DNA from: Streptomyces sp. NBC_00663
GTDB lineage: Bacteria; Actinomycetota; Actinomycetes; Streptomycetales; Streptomycetaceae
Length of the DNA stretch: 64,000 bases
Direction of reading: 5' to 3'
Assembly: GCF_036226885.1 (NCBI RefSeq)
Contig: NZ_CP109027.1
Span: 7,440,001 to 7,504,000, forward strand
The notes under the pieces are model-generated. The model saw only the letters and a list, made by a program, of their open reading frames with translations. It was not told the DNA's origin and made no database searches. Below, piece by piece: positions 1-7,551 of this stretch. Position numbers and translations under genes: made by a program. The stretch's first letter is position 1; each line of letters starts with the position of its first letter.

Positions 1-229
1 CCTCGCCCTCGCCGACCGCTTCCGCGCCGGCCTGGCCGCGCTCGGCCACACCCCCGTCCCGTCCCCGGGCGCGCCGATCGTCTCGGTGCCCGGACTCGGC
101 CACCGACAGGGCGAGTTGAGCGCGGCGGGGATCGAGGTCTCCGACCGCGCGGGAAACCTGCGGGCCGCCTTCCACCTCTACAACACGGCCGACGACGTCG
201 ATCGCCTGCTGGCCGCGCTGTCCTCCTGA
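1..229 (+). CDS. Class V aminotransferase-like protein, C-terminal part only
   Basis: About 75 residues are visible before the TGA at 227-229; the start lies left of the window. The fragment has the look of the small C-terminal domain of PLP-dependent class V aminotransferases (cysteine-desulfurase fold): a PIVSVPG strand, a GIEVSDRAGNLRAAFHLYN stretch and a closing helix DDVDRLLAALSS. The catalytic lysine and the PLP-binding half are outside the window, so substrate cannot be judged. The gene runs toward the convergent MarR gene with about 120 bases between the stops. Confidence 0.6.
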   Translation, partial: LALADRFRAGLAALGHTPVPSPGAPIVSVPGLGHRQGELSAAGIEVSDRAGNLRAAFHLYNTADDVDRLLAALSS

Positions 230-350
230 ACCACCGGCCACGGCACGCCCGCCGGCGTCGGTCGAGGACGAGCCCGTACGGGCCGAACTCGCCCTGGATC
301 CGGTCGACTTCTGCCTTCTCGTGGGCGGCCGGTACACCCCGGACGAGGTG

Positions 351-860
351 TCATCCCTCGGTGCCCTCGATGTCCTCGGTGTCCTTCGTGCAGAGGTTGT
401 TCTCGACCTTCACCAGCAGGTCGAGGAGCTGATCGCGCTCGGCCGGTGTGAGGCCGGTGAGGGTGTTCTCCTCCAGGGCGCCCCAGGCCTTCTCGACCTC
501 GGTGAGCAGATGGGCGCCGGCGTCGGTGGCCTCGACGAGGACCGCGCGGCGGTCCGCCGGGTCGGGCAGGCGACGGATGTGGCCCGCCTGCTCCAGGCGC
601 TGGAGCATCTTCGTGACCGTGGACGGGTCGAGGCCGAGGAGTCTGATCAGCTCCGACTGGCGGGCCGGGCCGCGCTCCCACAGGTGCATCATCACCAGCT
701 CCTGACCGGCGTGCAGCCCCAGCCCGCGCAGTAGTCTCCCCGCGGCCTTGCGGTGCAGCCGGGCGGCGCGGGAGATCGCGTGGCTGACCGGCCCGCCGCG
801 GGCCGCCGAGGGCAGCCCGGTACAGGCGGGGCGGGTCTCCGCCTCCTTGGTGGCCTCCAT
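351..860 (-). CDS. MarR-family transcriptional regulator
   Basis: A 169-residue protein with a winged helix-turn-helix around residues 68-112 (SELIRLLGLDPSTVTKMLQR recognition region, then a wing with the DPADRRAV motif typical of MarR). Flanking helices would form the dimer interface. ATG at 860 is preceded by GGGGAG. It is divergent from the Old Yellow Enzyme gene. The intergenic region holds two copies of CTTGGCCGACCA, so it probably represses itself and the reductase, responding to an electrophile or phenolic ligand; that ligand is inference. The last dozen residues are acidic and threonine-rich and not part of the fold. Confidence 0.85.
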   Translation of the reverse strand: MEATKEAETRPACTGLPSAARGGPVSHAISRAARLHRKAAGRLLRGLGLHAGQELVMMHLWERGPARQSELIRLLGLDPSTVTKMLQRLEQAGHIRRLPDPADRRAVLVEATDAGAHLLTEVEKAWGALEENTLTGLTPAERDQLLDLLVKVENNLCTKDTEDIEGTEG

Positions 861-926
861 GGGGCTCCCCGTTCTCGCCGTTCTCGCAGGTTTCCTGCCT
901 GGAAGGATACGCGCCCGCGAAAATTA

Positions 927-983
927 CTTGGCCGACCAAGGAATGGGCCGGAGTGACTCCCGGTTGAATTGCTTGGCCGACCA
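927..983. promoter_or_regulatory. Paired operator-like repeats between marR and the OYE gene
   Basis: CTTGGCCGACCA occurs at 927-938 and again at 972-983. The first copy extends to CTTGG-CCGA-CCAAG (927-940), an inverted repeat with 5-base arms. The copies start 45 bases apart. They lie in the divergent intergenic region, so they are the best candidates for MarR binding sites controlling both genes. Confidence 0.6.
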
Positions 984-1038
984 CATGAACCGGCCACGCG
1001 AACCTTCCCGTATCGCGTCCGTCGCCCGAGGAGCCCCC

Positions 1039-2112
1039 ATGACCACCGCGTTCGACCCCGTCGACCTCGCCGGCACCCCGCTCGCCAACCGCATCGCGAT
1101 GGCGCCGATGACCCGCAGCCGGGCCGGCGTCGGCGGCCTGCCGACCGAACTCACCGCCGAGTACTACGCCCAGCGCGCCTCCGCCGGGCTGATCGTCACC
1201 GAGGGCATCCAGCCCTCCCTCGTCGGCCAGGGCTACCCCGACACCCCGGGGCTGCACAGCGCCGAGCAGGTCGCCGCCTGGCGCACGGTGACCGACGCCG
1301 TGCACGCCGCCGGCGGCCGGATCTTCGCCCAGCTCATGCACACCGGCCGGATCGGCCACCCCGTCCTGCTGCCCGACGGGCTGACCCCGGTCGGCGCCTC
1401 TCCGGTGGCCGCCGGCGGGCAGGTCTTCACCCACGAGGGCCCGAAGGAGTACGTCGTCCCGCGCGAACTGACCGGGGACGAGATCCGCGCCACCGTCGAC
1501 GACTTCGTCACCGCCGCCCGCAACGCGATCGAGGCCGGCTTCGACGGCGTGGAACTGCACGGCGCCAACGGCTATCTGATCCACCAGTTCCTGGCCCCGG
1601 GCTCCAACCACCGCACCGACGAATGGGGCGGCTCCGTCGAGAACCGCATCCGCCTCGCCGTCGAGATCGCCCGGGCCGTCACCGCCGCGATCGGCGCCGA
1701 CCGCACCGGCCTGCGGCTGTCGCCCGGCAACCCCCTCAACGACATCCACGAGCCCGACCCGGAGCCGACGTACACCGCGCTGGTCGCCGCCCTTGAGCCG
1801 CTGGACCTGGCGTATCTGCACATCATGGAGGTCGGTGAGATCCGCGACCTGACCCTCGCCCTGCGCAAGAGGTTCGGCGGCGTCCTCGTCCTCAGCCCGG
1901 CCTCCGAGGGCCCGACGGGGCCGGACGCCCTCACCCTCGTCGAGGAGGGCGTCGCCGACCTGGTCGCCTACGGCCAGCTGTTCCTCGCCAACCCGGACCT
2001 GCCGTCCCGCCTGCGCATGGGCGGACCCTTCAACGCCCCCGACCGTACGACGTTCTACGGCGGGGGCGCGAAGGGCTACACGGACTACCCGGTGCTCAGC
2101 GGACGGGGGTGA
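1039..2112 (+). CDS. Old Yellow Enzyme-type alkene reductase (NADH:flavin oxidoreductase)
   Basis: A 357-residue FMN-dependent TIM-barrel ene-reductase that would reduce activated C=C bonds using NAD(P)H. Family signatures are the N-terminal strand with NRIAMAPMTRSRA, the HGANGYLIHQFLAPGSNHR segment (substrate and FMN contacts) and the DEWGGSVENR motif, all in the expected order and spacing. ATG at 1039 follows the GAGGAG-like sequence of the leader. The neighbouring divergent MarR gene suggests induction by electrophiles. Its 3' end overlaps ectD tail-to-tail by 17 bases. Closest named relatives are NemA/XenB-type reductases; the physiological substrate is unknown. Confidence 0.9.
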   Translation: MTTAFDPVDLAGTPLANRIAMAPMTRSRAGVGGLPTELTAEYYAQRASAGLIVTEGIQPSLVGQGYPDTPGLHSAEQVAAWRTVTDAVHAAGGRIFAQLMHTGRIGHPVLLPDGLTPVGASPVAAGGQVFTHEGPKEYVVPRELTGDEIRATVDDFVTAARNAIEAGFDGVELHGANGYLIHQFLAPGSNHRTDEWGGSVENRIRLAVEIARAVTAAIGADRTGLRLSPGNPLNDIHEPDPEPTYTALVAALEPLDLAYLHIMEVGEIRDLTLALRKRFGGVLVLSPASEGPTGPDALTLVEEGVADLVAYGQLFLANPDLPSRLRMGGPFNAPDRTTFYGGGAKGYTDYPVLSGRG

Positions 2113-2983
2113 AGTCCCGCGCCCCGATGAACTCGGGGCGCCTGACGGGCGCCGCGAACGGCTCCACGGCCGCGTTGTCCACGCTGTTGAACACGATGAA
2201 GACGTTGCTGCGCGGGAACGGCGTGATGTTGTCGCCGGACCCGTGCATGCAGTTGCAGTCGAACCAGGTCGCCGAACCGGCCTTGCCGGTGAACAGCTTG
2301 ATGCCGTAGTCACCGGCCATCGCCGTCAGCGCCTCGTCCGACGGCGTGCCCGCGTCCTGCATCTGGAGCGACTTCTTGTAGTTGTCCGTCGGCGTGGCCC
2401 CCGCGCACCCGAGGAAGGTCCGGTGCGAGCCGGGCATGATCATGAGCCCGCCATTGGTGTCATAGTTCTCGGTCAGCGCGATCGAGACGGACACCGTCCG
2501 CATGTTCGGCAGCCCGTCCTCGGCGTGCCAGGTCTCGAAGTCCGAATGCCAGTAGAAGCCGCTGGCCCCGAAGCCCGGCTTGACGTTGATCCGGGACTGG
2601 TGGACGTAGACGTCCGAGCCGAGGATCTGCCGGGCCCGCCCGACGACCCGCTCGTCCCGCACCAGCGCCGCGAACACCTCGCTGATCCGGTGCACCTCGA
2701 AGACCGAGCGGATCTCCTTGGTCTTCGGCTCGACGATCGAGCGTTCGTCGGCGCGGATCGCCGGGTCGGTGACGAGCCGCTCCAACTCCCGGTGATAGAC
2801 GGCCACTTCGTCCTCGGAGATCAGCTCGTCGAGGGCGAGGAAGCCGTCCCGCTCGTACGACTGGAGGTCGAGGGACGAGATCGGGCCGGGGGTGTCGGGG
2901 GAGCCCCAGACGACGGGGTCCTGGCGCGGCACGGTGACCTCGGCGGCGCCCCGGCTCGGGTACAGATCGGTGATGGTGGTCAT
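2096..2983 (-). CDS. ectD: Ectoine hydroxylase
   Basis: A 295-residue Fe(II)/2-oxoglutarate dioxygenase that converts ectoine to 5-hydroxyectoine in the cytoplasm. The iron triad is visible: H146-x-D148 in WHSDFETWH and H247 in CNCMHGSGDN, at the positions known for EctD. Arg/Ser residues of the GSHRTF segment fit 2-oxoglutarate binding. It is the last gene of ectABCD, five bases after the ectC stop. Its stop overlaps the 3' end of the convergent OYE gene by 17 bases. Length is usual for the family. Confidence 0.95.
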   Translation of the reverse strand: MTTITDLYPSRGAAEVTVPRQDPVVWGSPDTPGPISSLDLQSYERDGFLALDELISEDEVAVYHRELERLVTDPAIRADERSIVEPKTKEIRSVFEVHRISEVFAALVRDERVVGRARQILGSDVYVHQSRINVKPGFGASGFYWHSDFETWHAEDGLPNMRTVSVSIALTENYDTNGGLMIMPGSHRTFLGCAGATPTDNYKKSLQMQDAGTPSDEALTAMAGDYGIKLFTGKAGSATWFDCNCMHGSGDNITPFPRSNVFIVFNSVDNAAVEPFAAPVRRPEFIGARDFTPVR

Positions 2984-2988
2984 CGGGC

Positions 2989-3387
2989 TCAGACCTCCTC
3001 GGTCAGCAACGGATAGACACCGTTCTCGTCGTGGTCCTCCCGTCCGGTCACGGGCGGGTTGAACACACAGATGCAGCGGAAGTCCTCCTTGATCCGCATC
3101 GTGTGCCGCTCGTGCCCGTCGAGGAGGTACATGGTCCCGGGCGTGATCGTGTACTTCCGCCCGGTCTCGTCGTCGGTCAGCTCTGCCTCACCCTCGACGC
3201 AGACGACCGCCTCGATGTGGTTCGCGTACCACATCGACGTCTCCGTACCCGCGTACAGGATCGTCTCGTGCAGCGAGAAGCCGACCCTCTCCTTGGCGAG
3301 GACGATGCGTTTGCTCTCCCAGGTCCCCGACGCGGACCTCACGTGCCGGTCGGTGCCTTCGATGTCCTTGAACGAACGGACGATCAC
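2989..3387 (-). CDS. ectC: L-ectoine synthase
   Basis: A 132-residue single-domain cupin that cyclises N-gamma-acetyl-diaminobutyrate to ectoine. Likely iron ligands by comparison with structurally studied EctC proteins are E59 (HIEAVVCVEGE), Y87 (TMYLLDGHERH) and H95; all are present. The length is normal. It lies third in ectABCD, 55 bases after ectB and 5 bases before ectD, so co-transcription with both is expected. Confidence 0.96.
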   Translation of the reverse strand: MIVRSFKDIEGTDRHVRSASGTWESKRIVLAKERVGFSLHETILYAGTETSMWYANHIEAVVCVEGEAELTDDETGRKYTITPGTMYLLDGHERHTMRIKEDFRCICVFNPPVTGREDHDENGVYPLLTEEV

Positions 3388-3442
3388 GGTGTTGCGATGC
3401 CTCCTAGATCGGCATTTCTTCCTGTTCGGACGGTCTCTCGGA

Positions 3443-4714
3443 TCAGACGGTCTCTCGTACGGAGCGGGCGAGGACGCTGAGGCCCTCGTCCAGCTCGTCG
3501 GGGGTGATCGTGAGCGCGGGAAGCAGCTTCACGACCTCGCTCTCGGGGCCCGACGTCTCGATGAGCAGCCCGAGTTCGAAGGCCCGCGCGGCGACCCGTC
3601 CGGCCCGCGCCTTGTCGTGGAACTCCAGGCCCCACACCAGACCCCGGCCGCGGTACTCCTTCACATCGGCGAGGTTCTCCTCCGTGATCGCGATGAGCCC
3701 CTGCTCGATCTGCTCGCCGCGCGCACGGGTCTGCTTCTCCATCGCCGAGCCGTCGGCCCAGTACATCTCCAGGGCCGCGGTCGCGGTCACGAAGGCCGGG
3801 TTGTTGCCGCGGAAGGTGCCGTTGTGCTCGCCCGGCTCCCAGACGTCCAGCTCGGGCTTGAACAGGCACAGCGACATCGGCAGGCCGTAGCCGCTGATGG
3901 ACTTGGAGACGGTGACGATGTCGGGTGTGATGCCGGCCTCCTCGAAGGAGAAGAAGGCACCGGTGCGCCCGCACCCCATCTGGATGTCGTCGACGATGAG
4001 CAGCATGTCCTGCCGCTCGCACAACTCCTTGAGCGCGCGCAGCCATTCGGGCCGGGCGACGTTGATGCCGCCCTCGCCCTGCACGGTCTCCACGATCACG
4101 GCGGCGGGCTTGTTGAGCCCGGATCCCTGGTCCTCCAGGAGCCGCTCGAACCACAGGAAGTCGGGGACGGTCCCCTCGAAGTAGTTGTCGAACGGCATGG
4201 GCGTGCCGTGCACCAGCGGTATCCCGGCCCCAGCCCGCTTGAAGGCGTTGCCGGTGACGGCGAGGGAGCCGAGCGACATGCCGTGGAAGGCGTTGGTGAA
4301 CGACACGATCGCCTCGCGCCCCTTCACCTTCCGGGCCAGCTTGAGCGCGGCCTCGACGGCGTTGGTGCCGGTCGGGCCCGGGAACATGACCTTGTACGGC
4401 AGATCGCGCGGCCGCAGCACCAGGTCCTGGAAGGTTTGCAGGAACGCGCGCTTGGCGGTGGTCGACATGTCGAGCCCGTGCGTGACGCCGTCCCGCTCCA
4501 GGTAGTCGATCAACGCCCGTTTCAGGACCGGGTTGTTGTGCCCGTAGTTCAGCGAACCGGCCCCGGCGAAGAAGTCCAGGTACTCGTGGCCGTCCTCGTC
4601 GTACATACGGCTGCCGTGCGCGCGGTCGAAGACGGTGGGCCAGCCGCGGCAGTAGCTGCGCACCTCGGACTCGAGGGTCTCGAAGACGCTGAGGTCGGGC
4701 TGGGTGATGGTCAC
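3443..4714 (-). CDS. ectB: Diaminobutyrate-2-oxoglutarate transaminase
   Basis: A 423-residue class III PLP aminotransferase that makes L-2,4-diaminobutyrate from aspartate semialdehyde and glutamate, the first ectoine step. The PLP lysine lies in TVSKSISGYGLPMSL, and PGPTGTNAVEAALKLAR plus VDDIQMGCGRTG are standard family motifs. The GTG at 4714 is chosen because GAGGAG lies nine bases upstream and translation then begins VTITQPDLSVFETLESEVRSY; the open frame extends further upstream without similarity. It follows ectA by 56 bases. Confidence 0.95.
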   Translation of the reverse strand: MTITQPDLSVFETLESEVRSYCRGWPTVFDRAHGSRMYDEDGHEYLDFFAGAGSLNYGHNNPVLKRALIDYLERDGVTHGLDMSTTAKRAFLQTFQDLVLRPRDLPYKVMFPGPTGTNAVEAALKLARKVKGREAIVSFTNAFHGMSLGSLAVTGNAFKRAGAGIPLVHGTPMPFDNYFEGTVPDFLWFERLLEDQGSGLNKPAAVIVETVQGEGGINVARPEWLRALKELCERQDMLLIVDDIQMGCGRTGAFFSFEEAGITPDIVTVSKSISGYGLPMSLCLFKPELDVWEPGEHNGTFRGNNPAFVTATAALEMYWADGSAMEKQTRARGEQIEQGLIAITEENLADVKEYRGRGLVWGLEFHDKARAGRVAARAFELGLLIETSGPESEVVKLLPALTITPDELDEGLSVLARSVRETV

Positions 4715-4770
4715 GACGAATCGCTCCTCGTTAGGCGTGGGGGGAGTACGGGGGGGCGTCAGCGGTGCGG

Positions 4771-5301
4771 TCAGGGGGAGAGGGGACCGATGCGGTACAG
4801 GACTTCGGGGTCGTGCGGACCGTCGGGGAACAGGCGCGTCGGGAAGAGCACCTCGCGCTCCAGGGAGGCGTCGTGCCGCTCGGCGAAGGAACCGAACAGC
4901 CGCTCCGAGGCGGTGTTGCCGGGGGTGATGGTGGTCTCGACGCTCGTCACGCCGTACTCGCCACCGACCCGCTCGACGAGCCCGTCCAGCAGCGCGGCGG
5001 CGATGCCGCGCCCGCGGTAGGCGTCGTCCACGGCCACCTGCCAGACGAGGAGGGTGCGCGGACGGTCGGGTCGCACATAGCCGGTGACGAACCCGACCGC
5101 TTCCCCGCGCCCGTCCCGGGCGACGGCCGAGGTGGCGGCGAAGTCGCGGCACCACAGCAGATAACTGTAGGACGAGTTCAGGTCGAGGGCCTTCGAGTCC
5201 CTCGCTATCCGCCACAATGCGGCACCGTCCGTCACGGACGGGCGGTCGATTTCCAGGTCGTTCTGCGGGTGGGCTTGCAGGTCTGCTGGTGAGGCAGTCA
5301 T
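4771..5301 (-). CDS. ectA: L-2,4-diaminobutyrate N-gamma-acetyltransferase
   Basis: A 176-residue GNAT-fold acetyltransferase that uses acetyl-CoA to acetylate diaminobutyrate. The acetyl-CoA pyrophosphate loop is visible as VDDAYRGRGIAAALL, and LNSSYSYLLWCRDFA is the conserved EctA N-terminal segment. It is the first gene of the minus-strand ectABCD operon. No clear Shine-Dalgarno precedes the ATG at 5301; the sequence just upstream is unusually AT-rich and holds an imperfect palindrome at 5310-5327, so the mRNA leader could be very short. Confidence 0.95.
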   Translation of the reverse strand: MTASPADLQAHPQNDLEIDRPSVTDGAALWRIARDSKALDLNSSYSYLLWCRDFAATSAVARDGRGEAVGFVTGYVRPDRPRTLLVWQVAVDDAYRGRGIAAALLDGLVERVGGEYGVTSVETTITPGNTASERLFGSFAERHDASLEREVLFPTRLFPDGPHDPEVLYRIGPLSP

Positions 5302-5607
5302 GCGGATTGAATTTACCGAGGGAAATTAAAAAATGCATGGCCGGATGGGGTTACATGACGGACCTTGCTGTGTTATCGCGCGGGCGCGTACGGATGCGCG
5401 AGAAGTGCGAGGTATGGCCCATTATGTCACGTGCAAAAGGTGCAAAAGGGCTGCGATGTGTAACGCGTCACACCCATGTAACCCCCACGAGATCTGCCCG
5501 AATCACCCCGCTCGGCGTTCGCCAAATCTTTGCGTTTAGGCCGGAGAAAAGCGGGCAGAAGAAAACGGGAAGCTGTGCTGATAAAGAATTCCAGAATTAC
5601 CGGAGAA
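5302..5607. promoter_or_regulatory. Upstream region of the ectABCD operon
   Basis: This 306-base gap is less GC-rich than its surroundings. It contains AATTTACCGAGGGAAATT (5310-5327, imperfect palindrome nine bases before ectA), an 11-base sequence GGGGTTACATG (5347-5357) with its perfect inverted copy at 5475-5485, and GTGTAACGCGTCACAC (5457-5472), a palindrome with one mismatched pair. These are candidate binding sites for osmotic control of ectABCD. I could not assign a specific sigma factor. A 68-codon Cys-rich frame at 5333-5539 has no ribosome-binding site and is not called. Confidence 0.5.
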
Positions 5608-6138
5608 TTAGGCGCCGGTTACCCCGTCGATTCCCTCCCGCAAGAGGTCCGCATGTCCGTTGTGTCGAGCGTATTCCTCGATCATGTGGATCAGCACCCA
5701 CCGCAGACTGACTTCGGTCCCGGTGAGGGGGGCGTCCACCATCCGCCCGGTGTCGTCGAGGGACCACCCGGCGTACAGCTCCCGCCCCCGCTCGACCTCG
5801 TGACGCCAGATCGCGAGCGCGTCCTCGAGCGTGCGCGCGGGATCGAGGACGTACCCGCTCGGGTCACCGTCGAACACGGGCGGCAGGTCCAGCCCTCCGA
5901 TCACCCGCTGGAACCAGTTCCGCTCGACCTCGGCGAGGTGCTGCACCAGCCCGAGCAGGGTGAGGGCGGAGGGCTCGACGGCGGCGACCCGCGCCTGCGC
6001 GTCGTCGAGCCCCGCGCACTTGAGCGCGAGCGTGGCCCGATGGAACTCCAACCAGCTTTCCAGCATGGGAAGTTCGGGACCGGTCAGGAGCGGGACCGGA
6101 CGACCGTCGGGAAGGGTGTGGGGCGTGTCGGTGGTCAT
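5608..6138 (-). CDS. DinB-superfamily protein (DUF664, mycothiol-transferase-like)
   Basis: A 176-residue four-helix-bundle protein. Metal-ligand-type histidines fit the DinB/DUF664 pattern: LVQHLAEVERNWF in the second helix and MIEEYARHNGHADLLREGIDG near the C-terminus. Family members are metal-dependent enzymes; in Actinobacteria many are thought to be mycothiol-dependent transferases or isomerases. The substrate is not predictable here. The gene stands alone between ectABCD and an aminotransferase gene and ends just upstream of the ect regulatory region. Confidence 0.82.
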   Translation of the reverse strand: MTTDTPHTLPDGRPVPLLTGPELPMLESWLEFHRATLALKCAGLDDAQARVAAVEPSALTLLGLVQHLAEVERNWFQRVIGGLDLPPVFDGDPSGYVLDPARTLEDALAIWRHEVERGRELYAGWSLDDTGRMVDAPLTGTEVSLRWVLIHMIEEYARHNGHADLLREGIDGVTGA

Positions 6139-6174
6139 GCGCGCAGCATTGCACGCCGGTCCGCGTCACCTGGG

Positions 6175-6214
6175 CGGGACGGGTAGGGGCGGCGGGGGCG
6201 AGAAAGGCCCTACC
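6175..6214. repeat. Streptomyces intergenic repeat with hairpin after the aminotransferase stop
   Basis: The run CGGGACGGGTAGGGGCGGCG at 6175-6194, continuing to GAGAAA, matches one half of an intergenic element I recall as widespread in Streptomyces. GGTAGGG (6182-6188) and CCCTACC (6208-6214) form a perfect 7-base inverted repeat that includes the stop codon of the minus-strand aminotransferase, so it may also act as its terminator. Confidence 0.5.
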
Positions 6215-7310
6215 GCCACTCACCCTCCACCGCCCGCAACGCCCCCTCCACATCCACATCCAGCCCACGCTCCGCCAGCGCGGCGCCCAGCGCCGCCAGA
6301 CTCGCCCGAACCGCCCCCGGCGTGGCGTCCGCCCCGTAGTGGTTGACCCGGATCATCTCCTTGGCCAGCGCACCCCCACCCGCGACCAGCGGCAGCGCCG
6401 GATCGGAGGCCAGCGCCCGAGCCACCAGCTCCGACGCCACCACCCCCGACGGCGCCCGCAGCGTCGTCGCGACCGGCGCCGCGTCCCGGGCCTCGTACAC
6501 GTACGGCTCAAGCCCCCCGCCGAGCGCCACGGCGCCCGCCCGAGTCGCCGCGGCGGCCGAAGCGTGCTGAGCCATCACCGCGGCCGGCCCGACCTCCTCG
6601 ATCCGCTCGACGCATGCCTCAAGGGCCAGCATCTCCAGCTGCGCCGGCGCGTGGAGCAGCGCACGCCGGCCACCGTCGACCCACCGCTCCTTCCAGTCCA
6701 GCAGCGAGAGGTACGACCGGCGCGGCGCCCGCGGGTTCGCCGCCATCCGCGCCCATGCCCGCTCGCTCACCGACACCGCCGACACGCCGGCCGGCCCGCC
6801 CATCGCCTTCTGCGCCCCGATCACGCACAGGTCGACCCCCCACGCGTCCGGCAGCACCGGCTCCGCGCCGATCGACGCCACCGCGTCCAGGTAGAACAGC
6901 GCCCCGTGCGCCCGCACGACCTCGCCGATCTCCGCGACCGGGTTGGTGTTTCCGGTCGCCGCCTCCGCGTGCACCAGAGACACGAAGTCGATCGACGGGT
7001 GCTCCGCGAAGGCCTCCCGGATCTGCTCCGCCGTGACGGCGCTGTGGAAGGGCACGGCGAGGTCGATGACCTTCGCCCCGCAGTCCCGCAGCCAGTCACC
7101 GAAGGTCTGCCCGTAGGGGCCGGTGATGACGTTCAGTGCGACGGTCCCCGGTCCCGCCGTCCCCCTGATGGCCCCCTCCAGCGGCAGCAGTGCCTCGCCC
7201 TGCATGATCACGACGTCCTGCGAGGTGCTCAGCAGCCGTGCCACACGGTCCTCGATCGACGCGAAGTGCGCGGCGCTCAGCGGGGCCAGGTCAAGGAACG
7301 GGTGCGTCAC
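6210..7310 (-). CDS. PLP-dependent class V aminotransferase (alanine-glyoxylate type)
   Basis: A 366-residue cytosolic aminotransferase related to serine-pyruvate, alanine-glyoxylate and ureidoglycine-glyoxylate enzymes. The PLP lysine is in VIGAQKAMGGPAG; the aspartate that contacts the pyridine nitrogen is in YLDAVASIGAEP; EMIRVNHYG is the usual C-terminal substrate-binding segment. GTG at 7310 is chosen because AGCGAAGAGAGC precedes it; a GTG seven codons upstream lacks a ribosome-binding site. It is divergent from the amino-acid ABC transporter. Amino donor and acceptor are not identified. Confidence 0.85.
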   Translation of the reverse strand: MTHPFLDLAPLSAAHFASIEDRVARLLSTSQDVVIMQGEALLPLEGAIRGTAGPGTVALNVITGPYGQTFGDWLRDCGAKVIDLAVPFHSAVTAEQIREAFAEHPSIDFVSLVHAEAATGNTNPVAEIGEVVRAHGALFYLDAVASIGAEPVLPDAWGVDLCVIGAQKAMGGPAGVSAVSVSERAWARMAANPRAPRRSYLSLLDWKERWVDGGRRALLHAPAQLEMLALEACVERIEEVGPAAVMAQHASAAAATRAGAVALGGGLEPYVYEARDAAPVATTLRAPSGVVASELVARALASDPALPLVAGGGALAKEMIRVNHYGADATPGAVRASLAALGAALAERGLDVDVEGALRAVEGEWR

Positions 7311-7377
7311 GGCGGTGCTCTCTTCGCTCACTGGGGTAGACGTGATCGAGGGTAACCGCCCCACGACAACCGCCGCC

Positions 7378-7461
7378 GACCGGTGCTTCGCAGGCTGACG
7401 ACCGGTGCTTCGCAGGCCGCCGACCGGTGCTTCGCAGGCCGACGGCCGGTGCTTCTCAGGC
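7378..7461. repeat. Four tandem 22-bp repeats
   Basis: GACCGGTGCTTCGCAGGC begins at 7378, 7400 and 7422, and a degenerate copy GGCCGGTGCTTCTCAGGC begins at 7444. The period is exactly 22 bp. As 22 is not a multiple of three this is not coding repetition. It sits in the divergent region between the aminotransferase and the ABC transporter, just upstream of the transporter promoter. Confidence 0.85.
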
Positions 7462-7487
7462 TGAACGGCCTCGCGACCATCGCTTTG

Positions 7488-7517
7488 GTTTGAGAGGCTC
7501 AAACGTTTCCTTATAAT
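7488..7517 (+). promoter_or_regulatory. Near-consensus promoter with overlapping operator for the ABC transporter
   Basis: TTGAGA (7490-7495), a 16-base spacer and TATAAT (7512-7517) form a strong vegetative-type promoter, unusual for this GC-rich DNA. A perfect inverted repeat GTTTGAG-AGG-CTCAAAC (7488-7504) covers the -35 box, and AAACGTTT (7501-7508) is a second 8-base palindrome in the spacer. A repressor bound there would block RNA polymerase. The start codon lies 35 bases downstream of the -10 box, with GGAGG at 7540-7544. Confidence 0.75.
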
Positions 7518-7551
7518 CGGAACCCACAGTTCCCCCACAGGAGGCTCCCCC

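Noticed and set aside
230..350. Protein-like stretch on the minus strand (AHEKAEVDRIQGEFGPYGLVL) downstream of marR
   Set aside because: It is short, has no start or ribosome-binding site and I cannot match it to a family; it may be chance or an old fragment.
351..860. The MarR gene as the ectoine regulator EctR
   Set aside because: EctR is a MarR protein encoded next to ectA in other bacteria, but this gene is beyond ectD and divergent from an OYE gene with shared operator-like repeats.
178..2313. A 711-codon minus-strand open frame across the MarR and OYE region
   Set aside because: It is antisense to the OYE gene, has low-complexity Arg/Gly/Pro-rich composition and no family motifs; long antisense frames are a normal by-product of high third-position GC.
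5333..5539. A 68-codon Cys-rich frame (CKRCKRAAMC) upstream of ectA
   Set aside because: There is no ribosome-binding site, the base pattern lacks codon bias, and the region holds palindromes expected of a regulatory gap.
7378..7461. CRISPR-like array
   Set aside because: The 22-bp units are directly tandem with only short, repeated joints and no unique spacers; no cas genes are present.
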